Positions 37,310 to 48,314 of a stretch of 64,000 nt of DNA are shown piece after piece (position 1 is the first letter of the stretch; each line of letters starts with the position of its first letter). Under the pieces are notes generated by a model that did not search any database, had not been told where the DNA came from, and saw nothing but the letters and a program-made list of their open reading frames with translations. This DNA is from Xiphydria camelus. Its lineage: Eukaryota > Arthropoda > Insecta > Hymenoptera > Xiphydriidae. A program made the position numbers and the translations under genes. The DNA is taken from the NCBI GenBank assembly GCA_963678675.1, contig OY783196.1, positions 21,120,827-21,184,826 on the forward strand, given 5' to 3'.

Positions 37310-38564
37310 TACCGAGAAAAATGATTAGTAATGTTAAAATGTTAACCTAATGGTAAGTTGATGTGGGAAAAACGAAACTTTTAGTTATGACCATATAGCA
37401 GAAATCCTAAAGCGTTTCACAGGGATTTGTCAAGAGCCTGGCAAAGACCTGGCTAGTTCCTAATGTAACACTTAGACGCTAATCAGGGCCCGTCCAGGTC
37501 TGAATTCATTTCTACTAGGGGACGACGAATCAGTGTTAGTTGTGGCAACGTAATGTTTTTAAAAGTTTGGTTAACGCAATAAACATATTTCGTTGTTCTC
37601 GTATCAATCAAAGTTTGATTAACTCTCTGTGGTCACCAAGAGTCAATTTGGCCCAGGCTTCAATTTTGAAGCTGACTGTACTTCTTTTTTTTACAATCAT
37701 AACTAGACCATTGTCAAATCTCGGAATAAATAGATTCTTCTTAAGACTCGCACTGCGAACCTTCTTCATACTTCGGAAAAAATCGTTTTTGAAACGTGTA
37801 CTATGGACCCATTTATTGCTTCGAGGTACCATATTTTATGAGAATAATCCTTAGGCTTTATTAAGAAAACTCTAAAAAAAAAAGAAATTATGACACTTCA
37901 AGTGAAGCGGCTCATTTTTTCACGCATCTACATATTTACGATTGTTTTTCAATATATCATTATTTCATTTCTTACATTGACATGGTGATCAGATATTTTA
38001 CAATGTTCGAGGAACTTTCCATAATTAGTCGGTCTAAATTGGACGGATTTCGTTCACGTGGCTATTATTTAACACGTTCCGTGCCACGTGTGCCATTTCT
38101 GGTGTACGTTAGTGTACCATAAATGGTACACGTGGCACGGAACGTGTTAAAAATCGGCAGGGTCAATTTGACTCATGTGTGACCATCATGGAACTGTAAA
38201 GGGGAAAAAAAACGATCTTGCAGTCTCAGCAAAATTTGATTTTGCTGAGAATATTTTGCTACGATGATACAAATATTATTGTGGCGATGAAAGATATGTC
38301 GAATAATAGTAAAAATAAAAATAAAATAAAAATAGTTGTTGGGATAGTATATAGGTACTCTTTTACCGAAAAATTTCACTACGACTGCAGTGAAATTTGC
38401 TATCATTGAGCATACGTTTTCCTGCCACATATAATACTTTCGTCATGATAGCAAAACATTTTCAGCAAAACCTAATCTTACTAATACTGCAAAATCCTTT
38501 TTCTCCGTGTACAGACGTATGACCGCGGAGGGTTAACACTACCTACTAATCGTTTTTCTCAGTG
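37310..38564. mobile_element. 1.25-kb element with YACYGAGARAAA ends
   Basis: Left TACCGAGAAAAATGATTAGT and right complement CACTGAGAAAAACGATTAGT are 18/20 identical. At 1255 bases it is the longest member with this terminus in the window, long enough to be a decayed fuller-length relative. The frames inside (37540-37854 +, 37608-37832 -) have no transposase motif. It contains a nested TTAA hairpin at 38069-38150 and an internal inverted repeat around TTTTGCTGARAATRTTTTGC (about 38235 and 38455). Confidence 0.65.
38069..38150. repeat. TTAA-bounded perfect hairpin
   Basis: The two ends read TTAACACGTTCCGTGCCACG and its exact complement. With the TTAA tetranucleotides the unit is 82 bases: a stem of about 30 with one internal mismatch and a loop of about 20. 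It resembles a minimal piggyBac-type foldback. It contains palindromic CACGTG-like cores (E-box-like), whose relevance is unknown. Confidence 0.7.
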
Positions 38565-39844
38565 TCGATATAAAGCGCGGACGGCACGCACATAGATGCG
38601 TCACGCGTCGACGAATCATCGCGATCAACCGGAAACGGGAGCGCGTCGTCCGAGAGCGATTCGGATTCCCGCGATGCGCGGGAAATGATGCGATTTGCAC
38701 GAGACAATGCGCGCATCACGTCGCACCGACGCGGCTGAAATTCGAGGTGCGAGTCACGTTGTGGCTATTGATTTCCCGCGGTAATCCTCGATTCGGCTTC
38801 TCCGTTGTCTCTGTCGGAAATGTCGACTCGTCGCGGAATAAAGTTTGCCGAAGCACGTCGAAACTTCGCCGACAGCCTACATAGTTGGAAACGAAGCCGA
38901 AGCGACGGCACGTCCTAGAGCGCCGAATCGGTGCGGACATCCGTAGCGCGAAATAAGTTCGATCGGCCGCGTGCGCGGTCGTCGTATACATGTCCGAGGA
39001 GAGTTTTCGCGTTCGGGAAAAGTCGCTTTCGGAAATCATCGCGATGGGCCTCTGTTGGATTATTCTGGCTGATGCACGAGTGCATTACTCTAATAATTTC
39101 AATTTCGTCAAATTATCATGATGCATAATCCTATATCGGCATGGAAAAAAATGTTAATGTATTTATAAAATCAAAGTTTTAAATATATTTTTTGTATAAT
39201 AAATTGTATCAGACTTTGCTGTTAATTTTACATTCTCTTGGTAAATTTTATTATATTTTTCTGCCATAGATTTATAACATTGCCCTGCGCTTGTCACATA
39301 ATAAATTCAGATTGTGCTACAATTTACAGCAATTAGTGCACTGTTCGTTTTACATTTTTTTCTCCGGAATGGCTGATAGAGTCAGATGGTAGATAAATGT
39401 ATCGTTTATCCTTGATATTTAGTTCGATTATTCTCGGTATCGATGCTTATATATTCTAATTCGAATAGGTGTTATTAAGCTACGGGGTTGATTTTTTATC
39501 GTGGAGCAAATAGTGAAAATCGAGATCAAAATGAGGAAAAGCCGGATGTGGATCGACGGTAGGAGTAATAAAGCGGCAAGTTGGGGGTCGGCTATGAAAA
39601 TGATGCACACTTTCGAGCGTCGCGACGGTGGAATCACTATCTCGAGAATTTATTATTCATGTAGAGTAATAAAATGTTAATACAGGCACCCACCTATCCT
39701 CGCGCGAGATGAAATGTTGTATTCGCCATAAGAGTTTTATGAGAAATGTATAGTTAAGTTATTCGAGTCCCTTCATGCGTGAGGTAAGTATTCATAAATA
39801 CTTACCTTGTATTTACCTAGAGCTAGTTATATGTATATACACTA
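38565..39844. other. Stretch with no recognised gene
   Basis: CpG-rich to about 39050, then AT-rich. Open frames at 38716-39039 (-) and 38931-39128 (+) are overlapping mirror frames without domains. Nothing else is seen. Confidence 0.45.
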
Positions 39845-41084
39845 GGGTGGGCCAAAAAAAAAGACTTTTTTTTTAATTACTATGAAAACATTGTTGAGGA
39901 TGACGAAAAAGAAATTCTGCTGAAGTTTCAGCTCTTAATATTAGTATTAACAACTGCCTGATCGCAATTTTAAATAACATGGGCAAATTTTTTTTTGAAC
40001 TTTCAATTTTTATAACTTGTTAACGGATTAGCGCGTTCGAATGATCAAAACGTATTCTTGTAGGAAATCGGACGCCCTACAAAAAAAGTATCTTATGAAT
40101 TTTTGATAAATTTATCAGTTCGGAAGTTATTCGAGGTCAAAGTTGAACTGGTGGTCAATTTCACGGTATTTTTTTCATTTTTGACGCGAAATAATTTTGT
40201 AACCTCTTTTTATTTCAGTTGTTTAAGATTTTTCTTTAATTATTTCCAGATATTCAAAGTTCAATAATTTCCCCAGAGTAATTATTATCAGAATTCATTA
40301 TAATTCTGTTTTCTGCAAGCCATTTTTAGAAATGAATAATAATCCTCTTTATGATTTTTCATGGACGCAACATTTGTTAGTCAAAAATAAAAAATCAGAT
40401 TAATTAAATTTTAATTTTTATGCGATTTAAAAAGGTAATTTTTTTTCATTGATTTACTTTTCATGAAAAAGATAAATTTAAAACTTTTTTTCAGAATAAC
40501 AAATTCTTGATTTTACATGAGTACATGATTATATGCAGTGAAAATTGTTCATTCTTATAATGATATGATCGATACGAATCGATTAAAAAATACAGATTTT
40601 ATGAACTGTTGTAGATTAAAAACATAATTTTCATGAATTAACTGGGAATTTCGAGAAAACTTCAATGTTTCATGAAAAGACATAGCATGTGTTCCAAGAA
40701 CAGAAAGATTTAGTTTATTTTTGAACAATTAATTCGTGTCAAAAATGAAAAAAACCGTGAAATTGACCACCAGTACAATTTTGACCTCGAATAACTTCCC
40801 AACCAGTAGACTTATCAAAAAATCATAAGATACCTTTTTTGTAGGTCGTCCGATTTCCTACGAGAATACGTTTTGATCATTTGAATACGCTGATCCGTTA
40901 ACAAGTTATAAAAATCGAAAGATAAAAAAAAAATTTCCCATGTTATTTAAATGGGAAAAAGAAAATTGCGATGAGGCAGTTGTTAATATTAATATTAAGA
41001 GCTGAAACTTCAGCAGAATTTCTTTTTCGTCATCCTCAACAATGTTTTCAAGTAATTAAAAAAAAATTTTTTTTTAGCCCACCC
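39845..41084. mobile_element. 1.24-kb element with ~370-bp inverted arms, TA flanks
   Basis: TA borders both ends (39843-39844 and 41085-41086). The termini GGGTGGGC and GCCCACCC open long inverted arms (39845 to about 40215, and about 40715-41084) that stay similar throughout. Shared blocks include ACAATGTTGAGGATGACGAA on one strand and its complement on the other. The AT-rich centre has no open frame of note. This is a non-autonomous Tc1/mariner-type foldback. Confidence 0.8.
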
Positions 41085-42779
41085 TAATATACACATATAT
41101 GGCTGTAAAGTTATATGATAAAATGAGAGGGACTATCTCACGAGACTACCTATACCTAGATATGGAAAGATTTTAAATAACAGCACATCGAACTAACAAT
41201 AAAAAATACTTTTAAATTATTTTCAATGTGTTTTCGCAATGGGTCTTAAAAATAACTGAATCTTTTCAAAATATGGTCGAATATACAGAAGCCTTTCGAA
41301 AAGATTTCGGAAATTTTATTAAAAGCGCTTCGCTTTTGGCATTTTCTGTCCAAATTCTTGAAATACAACGGACTCGTCAAAGGTCTGTTCTCGATTCGTG
41401 AGTTATCCTCGAACCGGAGCGATTATCGGAACAACGCATACGCCATTTCCGGTAATACCGGAGATGTACGATGCGTGTAAGGTGATTACAACGGTATTTG
41501 GACCTCGACACGAACTGATCGTCGTATCGACGTTGTCGGACGCCGGTTCAGTGAGTTTCGACATCCGCCCGTGTGCATCCGTTCCCAAAGCAGAGATTAA
41601 AAATTCCACATCTCCCGCGTGTGCCTCGTATATTCGTCGAATCGGCTTCGTTAGCGAACGCGATCGATCACTGGTCCGACAGCTCTTTTCTCGGTTTGGA
41701 CAAAATAAAAAAAGTTCCTTTTCGCGAATTCGCCGCTTGATGCCTCACGGTACATACATAGAGACCATCGGAAAAGTAGCCGAAGGGCGATCGAGAACAA
41801 AGTCGAAACGATCCGTCAAATTAAGGATCCGCTGCCACTCCAACCCTCGAGCGCTGGCAGAGGGTGGCCATGGAGCATCCTTATCATTTCTTGCCCCGTC
41901 GATGCCTTTCTAATTAAACCGCGGATATTAAATCTCGGTCATACCACCCCGGCAGAGCCAGGTGAGTGCGTCGGCCCCTTCACGATGTAATCTAATTTCG
42001 CGAAAGCCGGTGCCGTAACTAGCTGCGGGTACAGGTAGGTGGGCATCCGCCGTGGGGAAAATTGAAATATGATTTTAATCGAAGCGGAGGTTATGCAACG
42101 GGGATCGCGCGAGAAAATACTCGAGCGGGCGGAGCCTGCTGATTGAAATAATTATTCGAACGCGTGGAAGGACCGGCATACCTGACGGTATATCGGGCTT
42201 CCATGCGTTTCCGCGAATGCCTAATGTATCGCGGCACGTGAAACCGACGCTGCGCCGTTATCGCGTCAATTTTCGTGATACCCGCGAAAGCACTCCCCTC
42301 CGTTTTATACCGTACGTTCGCTCCGCGAAAGAAAATTGGTGCTTAAAGCGGAAAGAGACCTCAATTTGCAGCCTGCGAGGACCTAAATTTCCCGTAAAGA
42401 GGAGGGTTTTCGCTGAATCGACCTCTCCGCGCCCCGCTCCATCGGGGACCCTCTCGCAGCTGCGACTGAATTTTTTCAGCCTGGTGTGCGAATCGACGCT
42501 TCGGAGGAGGAAATTCGTTACGTTGATATCGCGAGATAAAATGTTGCCGTCGGTCGAGCGTTTGAGGGAGGGGGGAGTATATTTCGGATGGGGCTGACGA
42601 GAGGAGAGAGGGTAACGGTTCCTTTCCGGAAATTAGCCCAATAGGGATGCAGCGAGGCGAGGTCGTTTTTGCGAAGTCGAAAACGTCTCGGACGATCGAA
42701 GCTTAGAAGATGAGGCGAAGCCAAGCCAAAGCGACTAGCGCAGGTCAACTAATTTTCTCGTGTCTAGACAAGCCGCGCG
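41085..42779. other. Upstream region of the MNS1 gene, no other confident gene
   Basis: CpG content rises from about 41400 to the start codon of MNS1, so the promoter probably lies here. A 171-codon frame at 41398-41913 (+) and a mirror frame on the minus strand have no recognisable domain and are not called. A GTGAGT motif after 41960 (CCAG|GTGAGT) could be the donor of an untranslated exon. I could not find a convincing RFX X-box. Confidence 0.35.
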
Positions 42780-45517
42780 ATGGCGGCGGCAATACGGAGA
42801 GAGAGAGCGAGGGAAGCGGAGCGGGATCGACTGATTAAAGAGATCGAGGAGAGGGACGTCTTTGCCCAAAGGGATAAGATCCGAGACGATATAATGAGGA
42901 GGGGAGAGGCTGAGCATTTCAAGCTGCGCTCGCTGAAGAAGCGCATTGAAGCTTCTAAAGAGGAGGATATTTTACGAACGCGAGAGGCTGAGAATCTAGC
43001 GCATCAGAAGGCCGTGCAAGCTCAAAAGCTCGCCGAGGAGATGCTGCGCGTTAAGAGTGAGTTCAATCTGTCGAACGAAGTTAAGGATGTATCACCTTAT
43101 ATATTGAAATCTTAACAGAAATGTATAAAATTTGCACTAATAATGCATATGATTAAAATAAGTCCACCTGCAATATGTGAAGACGATTGTCTATCTCGTT
43201 AAAAAACTATAAAGGCGTTATTTAGAAATTTTGCAATTTTTGGTCCATTGCATAATGTTAAATTAATTTGAAAATAATTATTTAATTATCTTATGATAGT
43301 GCTCTAAATCTTGCGTGTATAGTATAAGTGCAAATTTGTACAGTCAGAATTACATGAAAGGAAAAAAGAGAATGCCTGTAATTCCAACAAAAAAATGAAT
43401 GGTTCTTGCTCCTACGAAATCCGAGTTGACGGTACCACCCCCTTTACCCCGATTTCAATCCCTCGAAAGCCCCCGCCGAGGATTAGAACTGTCGACGTTC
43501 GAGTCGCTCCTCCGAATTTCTGACATCCCCACAGACGAGGAGATATTGGAGCAGAAGCGTCGCCAAGTGCTCAGAGCCCAGTCTATAGAACTGCAGCAGC
43601 TGGAGGCGAAACTGCGTTCGACCTACGCGGCGAAGGCCGCGCAAGTTCAGTTGCTGGAGCGGGAGGCCGCGCGGGAGAACGAGAAATACAGGTCGAAGCA
43701 GCAGGCGAGGTCGATCGGGAATTGGTACCAGGACGATAGCTTCGAGAGGAATCAACTGCGCGAAGCTCTGGAGAAAAAGGAGAAGTACCGTCGCGACTTG
43801 CAGGATCAGATGGTGAACAATTATCTCCAGCGCCAGCAGCAATCGGAGGAGGCGCAGCGCGAACGCAAGTTGGTCGAAGAGGTGGGCCAGGTGCTGGCCG
43901 CGGAGAATCGGAGGCTGCTGGAGGAGAAAAGAGCCACGAGAGATCGTCTGAGAGCCGAGATGAATGCGTTTCTTCATGCCAGAGAGATTTGGAAGGACAA
44001 GCGGAAGGAAGCGCTGAAGGACGAGTTCGATCGACGAGCGCGCATCGTTGCGGAGAAGGAAGCGGAAGAGAAGAAACGTCTCGAGGCGAAGGTCTTCTAG
44101 ATCTCGAAGAAATACTCTTCGCAAATGAGTAATACTCTAAGGTGAATTAATTCTGCTTCACTTTTCCGATTTATACGCATCGCTGGCAGGTCCAAAAGGA
44201 TACGTCGAAGGAGGCGATGATGGAGAAGATGTCGAGAAAGGCTCTGGCGGAGGAATGTCGGAAGAGAGAGCGCGAAGAGATCGTCGATACTCTGTACGCG
44301 GAGGAGCGGAGGCACGAGGCGATGACCAAGCTGATGAACGAGAAGAAGGAGAGGGAGCGGGTGAAGATGGAGCTGTGGGAAGACAAAGCGAGGAACGAGA
44401 GGCTGGTCGAGGAGCACAAGCGACGGAATCTTGAGGCAGACGCCGCGTTCGCCCGAATTCTGGCCGAGGAGGAGCAGAAGGCCTCGCGAAAGGACGAGGA
44501 GGAGGCTGACGCTCGTCGGAAAAAGGGTATATATGACGTATTTTTTTCGTCTTCTCTTTCTGTATGTCTCAACGAACGCGTCCGCCTGTTGGGGGATAGT
44601 GCGTTTTTCTTTCTCTTGCCAACGCTCCTTATCGCCGGTTATATCCGCGCAGCGAAGAGACGCGCACATGTGTAGAAATTATTTTAGTGTTGTAACGAGG
44701 ACCTGATTATTTGACCCTATTAATAATCGGGCCCTGATAAGGAAGTGTAACGTTTGATTCGCAAAGCCCATTTTAAGGGCAATTAATCGGGCTCCGATTA
44801 AAATGGCTTAATAGGGCCTTAATTATATGTAGCGGTTAAAGTTTAATAATAAGGAAGCCTTGAAATGCCTCTACAAGCCCTGCTAAGTTTTCATTAACAA
44901 AGCCTGCTTCTTTCTTAACGAGGCATCCTTACTAGCAATTTACGGTTTAAAAATAAAGAAACCTTAAAAAAAGCCCCGCCAGGGCCCTATTGAGGTAATA
45001 ACAAGGAAGCCCTCATTAGGGATGCCCTGGTTCAGCCTTATAGAGGCCTTTTCGTAACCAAGGCCATTCCTAACTGATTTCTACACGGGCAGTCGCGATG
45101 CTGTCCTCATACCCCGCGCGTCGAAATGTGTACGCGTAACTCCGCGTAACTCTCTCCGCTGAAATAAATCACGTACCCGATTAAACCCATCCAACTTTGC
45201 TTATCAGTGCCGCGCAGAATCGGCTTACGTATCTCGATACTTCCCCGAGCGCGAATTGTTTACGTAAATTATTGTGAACACTTTCCCGTCCAGCCGCTAA
45301 ATACGGGCGAGACGTGAGGGCGGTTATGACGGAGGAGAGGGCTCGTTACGCGGAGGACATTCTCGGACGACAAGCCGCCGCGCGGAGGGACGCGGAACTG
45401 GAGGCGGAGCGGCGGAAGGAGATTTCCGAGGAGCGTTCCAGGATGCTCGACGAACACGCGCCCCGCCTGATGGACTTTCTGGAACCGGGGATCCTGCGAG
45501 CCGAGGATTACGAGTAA
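42780..45517 (+). CDS. Mns1: MNS1-like axonemal coiled-coil protein
   Basis: Four exons join in frame: 42780-43056, 43535-44091, 44190-44526 and 45294-45517. They give 464 residues plus TAA, close to the roughly 495 of vertebrate MNS1. The start ATG is the first in frame after a TAG (42763-42765), so the N-terminus is complete. The protein is almost entirely charged coiled coil of the trichohyalin/plectin homology type. Family-like segments are AQSIELQQLEAKLR in exon 2, AKVQ across the exon 2/3 junction, TEERARYAEDI in exon 4, and the C-terminal ERSRMLDEHAPRLMDFLEPG. These correspond in order to segments of vertebrate MNS1 as I recall them. MNS1 is a filament-like protein inside axonemal doublet microtubules of cilia and sperm flagella. 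In an insect, expression in testis and ciliated sensory neurons would be expected. Introns 1 and 3 use GTGAGT and GTATAT; intron 2 uses an unusual GTCTTC donor. Other TPH-domain proteins (CFAP53, trichoplein) are alternatives, but the C-terminal match favours MNS1. Confidence 0.85.
43057..43534 (+). other. MNS1 intron 1
   Basis: A 478-base intron with donor GTGAGT and acceptor CCCACAG. The joined reading is LRVK-N-EEILEQKRR, which keeps the heptad pattern. The frame-open sequence 43399-43534 before the acceptor is rich in proline and unlike the coiled coil, so I place the exon start at 43535. Confidence 0.7.
44670..45086. repeat. Inverted-end element inside MNS1 intron 3
   Basis: Ends GTGTAGAAATTATTTTAG and (in complement) GTGTAGAAATCAGTTAGG border a 417-base AT-rich segment within the third intron. 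The body is rich in short GGGCC/AAGCCC-type repeats (for example AATAGGGCCTTAAT). It is non-coding and interrupts no exon. Confidence 0.55.
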
Positions 45518-45577
45518 ATCGCGCGTAAACGTTGCGAGGGAGAGTCTCAGAGGCCCGTTTCGATATCGGCTGAGTAA

Positions 45578-45583
45578 AATAAA
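45578..45583 (+). terminator. AATAAA polyadenylation signal of MNS1
   Basis: An exact AATAAA lies 61 bases after the MNS1 stop codon, a usual distance for a short 3' UTR. Confidence 0.6.
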
Positions 45584-46352
45584 CAATGGCTCATCACCCG
45601 AAATCGAACGTTGACGCGTTTCCTCGAAGAGCCGCGCGGTTTTACTCCGGCGGCTCGTTAAGAGGTCCTCGGATGGAGCGCCGTGGCAACGACGAAAAAA
45701 TGGGACGCCGCGCGAGCTCTTTTCACGGGATCGGACGTAATCCGAGAACGAGACGCGATCGATCGATCGTCGGACCGCCTCGCGAAGCCTATTTGTCAGG
45801 CGTTATCAGATGTCGGTTATCCTTCTTATCGGGCGGAACGGAGGACGTCGTGGATCGACGGGTCCTCTGTAATGGCGCATTAGGCAGGTAAACGTTGCGG
45901 AATCGTGACTTAATGTGCGCCATATATAGGAGGGACGGAGGAAGGGAGTGAAAGACAGAGAGAAAGAGAGAGCAATTCTATCTCGAAGCGACGAGGGGTG
46001 CGCGTTAGACGGAACGTCGCGACCGCGACCCTCCGTGGCCAAATCGATTGCCCATTCCGCGAGAATTATCTATCGCTTCTTTCTCGACCCTGCGCGATAA
46101 CGGCGCGACGGATTTTTTCTCCTCGACGTCGTTCTGCGTGGAACGATACGTCGCAGATGCAGGAATGGGTTATGGGGGGGGGGGGGAAATGGGAATAGTC
46201 TGAGGCCGTATGTGAGAAGCGTGAAATGGTTCGAAAACCATCCGACCGACTGAGAGACGATAATATTCATCTTATTCGTTCAGAACCGACAATTCTTCAC
46301 TGACTCCGCGACAACTACCACACTATATCACATCATATAAGGCTAAACTTAT
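45584..46352. other. Stretch with no recognised gene
   Basis: CpG-rich with chance frames on both strands. A 13-base G run lies at about 46174-46186. No exon is supported. Confidence 0.45.
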
Positions 46353-46552
46353 CCTAAGAAAAAAAAATGTGACAGATTTGACGAAATTAGTGATCACACG
46401 CGGGGGAACGCGGATCTAGTTACATACTTGCACTAATAATTTGCTAGACTCGACCACAGCTTGTTTTCGTCAAACAATTTCAAATAATTATAGCCAAATT
46501 TTTAAATTAGAGTAACTGAATTTAATCAAATCTACTATTTTTTATCTGTATA
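46353..46552. repeat. Degenerate MITE of the YACYGAGARAAA family
   Basis: The terminal motif is eroded (CCTAAGAAAAAAAAATGTGA), but the interior matches the 27090 and 61071 copies: ATTTGACGAAAT near the left, GCACTAATAATTTGCTAGAC in the middle, and AATCAAATCTACTATTTTTT on the right. An old copy with approximate boundaries. Confidence 0.5.
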
Positions 46553-47735
46553 CTCGCCGGGAAAGAAACTTGAATCACTATTATTTCATTATCTACGAGC
46601 TTTTAGCTCATGCTTGTATAATACTTTCTCGAAGATTATATTTTTATCTAGAACGAATTCTTATGTCGACGAAGGCCAAAAATTAATGAATAATGACATA
46701 ATAATCATTGAAGTTCCTTTCCTGACGCGAGTAATATTTTAGCCTCACATGGCACATATTATACCTACTCCTAAAGTCCTTATCGCCGAAACTCAAAGTA
46801 CCGAGACGTACCGTGACTCGAGCGTCGAGACTACTCCAAACACAATGGCGGCTTTCAATAATCCCGGCAAATCCCCTCGTAGCAATTCTCATTTCAGTCG
46901 CATCTGCGAAGGACGAGACTCGAAGTTTCATCGTCGACAGTACGATGAATTCACGGGTCATTGGAGTTTCGATCGGAGCGAAGCGGCTTATCGCGCGAGT
47001 GTTATCGCCGTACAACCCACGGCGGCGTATACGTCGGTATTATTGTAGGTGTACACGCGCGGCTCCGCAACGCGCCTCGTAATATTGACTGCCGCTCAAA
47101 TTCGGCACGTACAATTCCGGTTGTGACAGCCCCATTTCGCCAATGGTCTCAGCGTCGCGCGTGTGCGCGCAACCGGCGCCGGTGTGCGCGCGCGGAAGTG
47201 ACGGCGACTCGCGTGTCCGCGCCATGTCGCTCGTCGGGACGTACAACAAACCGGATATCGAGGGCAAACTTCGTTAAAATCTCGTCTAGTTTATTTACTT
47301 CCGCCTCGTCTCTTTCGCGCTCGCCATTGGCAGCGCTATCGGTGCGACCGGATGAACGGACAGAGAGGGAGAGAGAAAGGGGATGGCCGGGTTTATTATC
47401 CGTTGAAATATACTACGGGAGGGAGAGAAAGGGAAGAATGTAAAAAGTTGTCGTCCGATAAAAATACGCGACGTGAAAAATGAGGACGGATGCGTCGAAC
47501 CGGATGAAAGGAACGACACTATTGCCCTGCACTTAATTTTTTCTATTATTCGAGATTCCGGAAGATATTTCGCCTTTCGACGAGTGTTTTAGATTACTAT
47601 GTGAGTCTGCGCGCGATTTACGGAACGCCTCGATGATCGAGTCGCGTGCTTTCTTCCGTCCGGTAAATAAATCGAATCGATTTCGAGTAGTAATAGTCAA
47701 CATTGAAAAAATTCGAGTACCACAGTATCCCTATA
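46553..47735. other. Stretch with no recognised gene
   Basis: CpG-rich from about 46740 to 47480, with a GAGAGAGGGAGAGAGAAAGG tract near 47360. Overlapping frames up to 160 codons on both strands have no recognisable content. Confidence 0.4.
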
Positions 47736-47899
47736 TACTGAGAGAAATAATTGCTGGTACCAAAAAAATTTTTTCTTCAATCAAAAACATGCTATAATTT
47801 CAGAATCAAACCAATGTCATCTTCGTGCAAGATCATAATATGTTCTTGATTCAAGAAATATTTTTTTGACACCAGCAATTACTTCTTTCACAATCAGTG
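47736..47899. repeat. MITE of the YACYGAGARAAA family (short form)
   Basis: Left TACTGAGAGAAATAATTGCT and right complement CACTGATTGTGAAAGAAGTA followed by ATTGCTGGTGTC. Both ends lead into the same ATTGCTGGTRYC block. TA sits outside both ends (47734-47735 and 47900-47901). 164 bases and non-coding. Confidence 0.7.
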
Positions 47900-48075
47900 T
47901 ATGGTCAAATGCTTCGTTTGATTTCGAGTCGTAAATATCGGAATAATTGACACGATGGAACATCGATTCTATTTATTCACAATACTCAAATTCGAGAGTC
48001 GATTAATCAATGAGAACGAATTCCGCGAAGCGTATTTACAAAGTCATTCCTTTTTCTCGCAGAAAATCTAGAGTA

Positions 48076-48312
48076 GAGTAGAGGTGCGTAATATGGAATA
48101 GGTACCTAATATGGAATACCTACTTATTAAGACAATCTATCTAGTTATTACATTAGTTACTCTATTCAGGGAAACACACCAGAAATTATAGTTTTAAGAA
48201 GTCACGAGTCGATAAGTTTTCATTTCAAACTGTATTTCGTACTTTAAAGAACTTGTCTTAATAAGTAGGTATTCCATATTAGGTACCTATTCCATATTAC
48301 GTACCTCTACCC
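48076..48312. repeat. MITE with ~60-bp TIR and TA flanks
   Basis: The terminal repeats contain AATATGGAATAGGTACCTAA and TACTTATTAAGACAA and match over about 60 bases with only two or three differences. TA borders both ends (48074-48075, 48313-48314). Total 237 bases, non-coding, Tc1/mariner-like in form. Confidence 0.8.
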
Positions 48313-48314
48313 TA

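Noticed and set aside
41398..41913. 171-codon plus-strand frame upstream of MNS1, with a mirror frame on the minus strand
   Set aside because: No domain or homology recognised. The start is a GTG-type position and both strands are open, so chance is likely.
31667..42780. Idea that the exon at 31667 is the N-terminal exon of MNS1
   Set aside because: The MNS1 start exon has an in-frame TAG just upstream of its ATG and no fitting acceptor. The encoded protein already has close to full family length.
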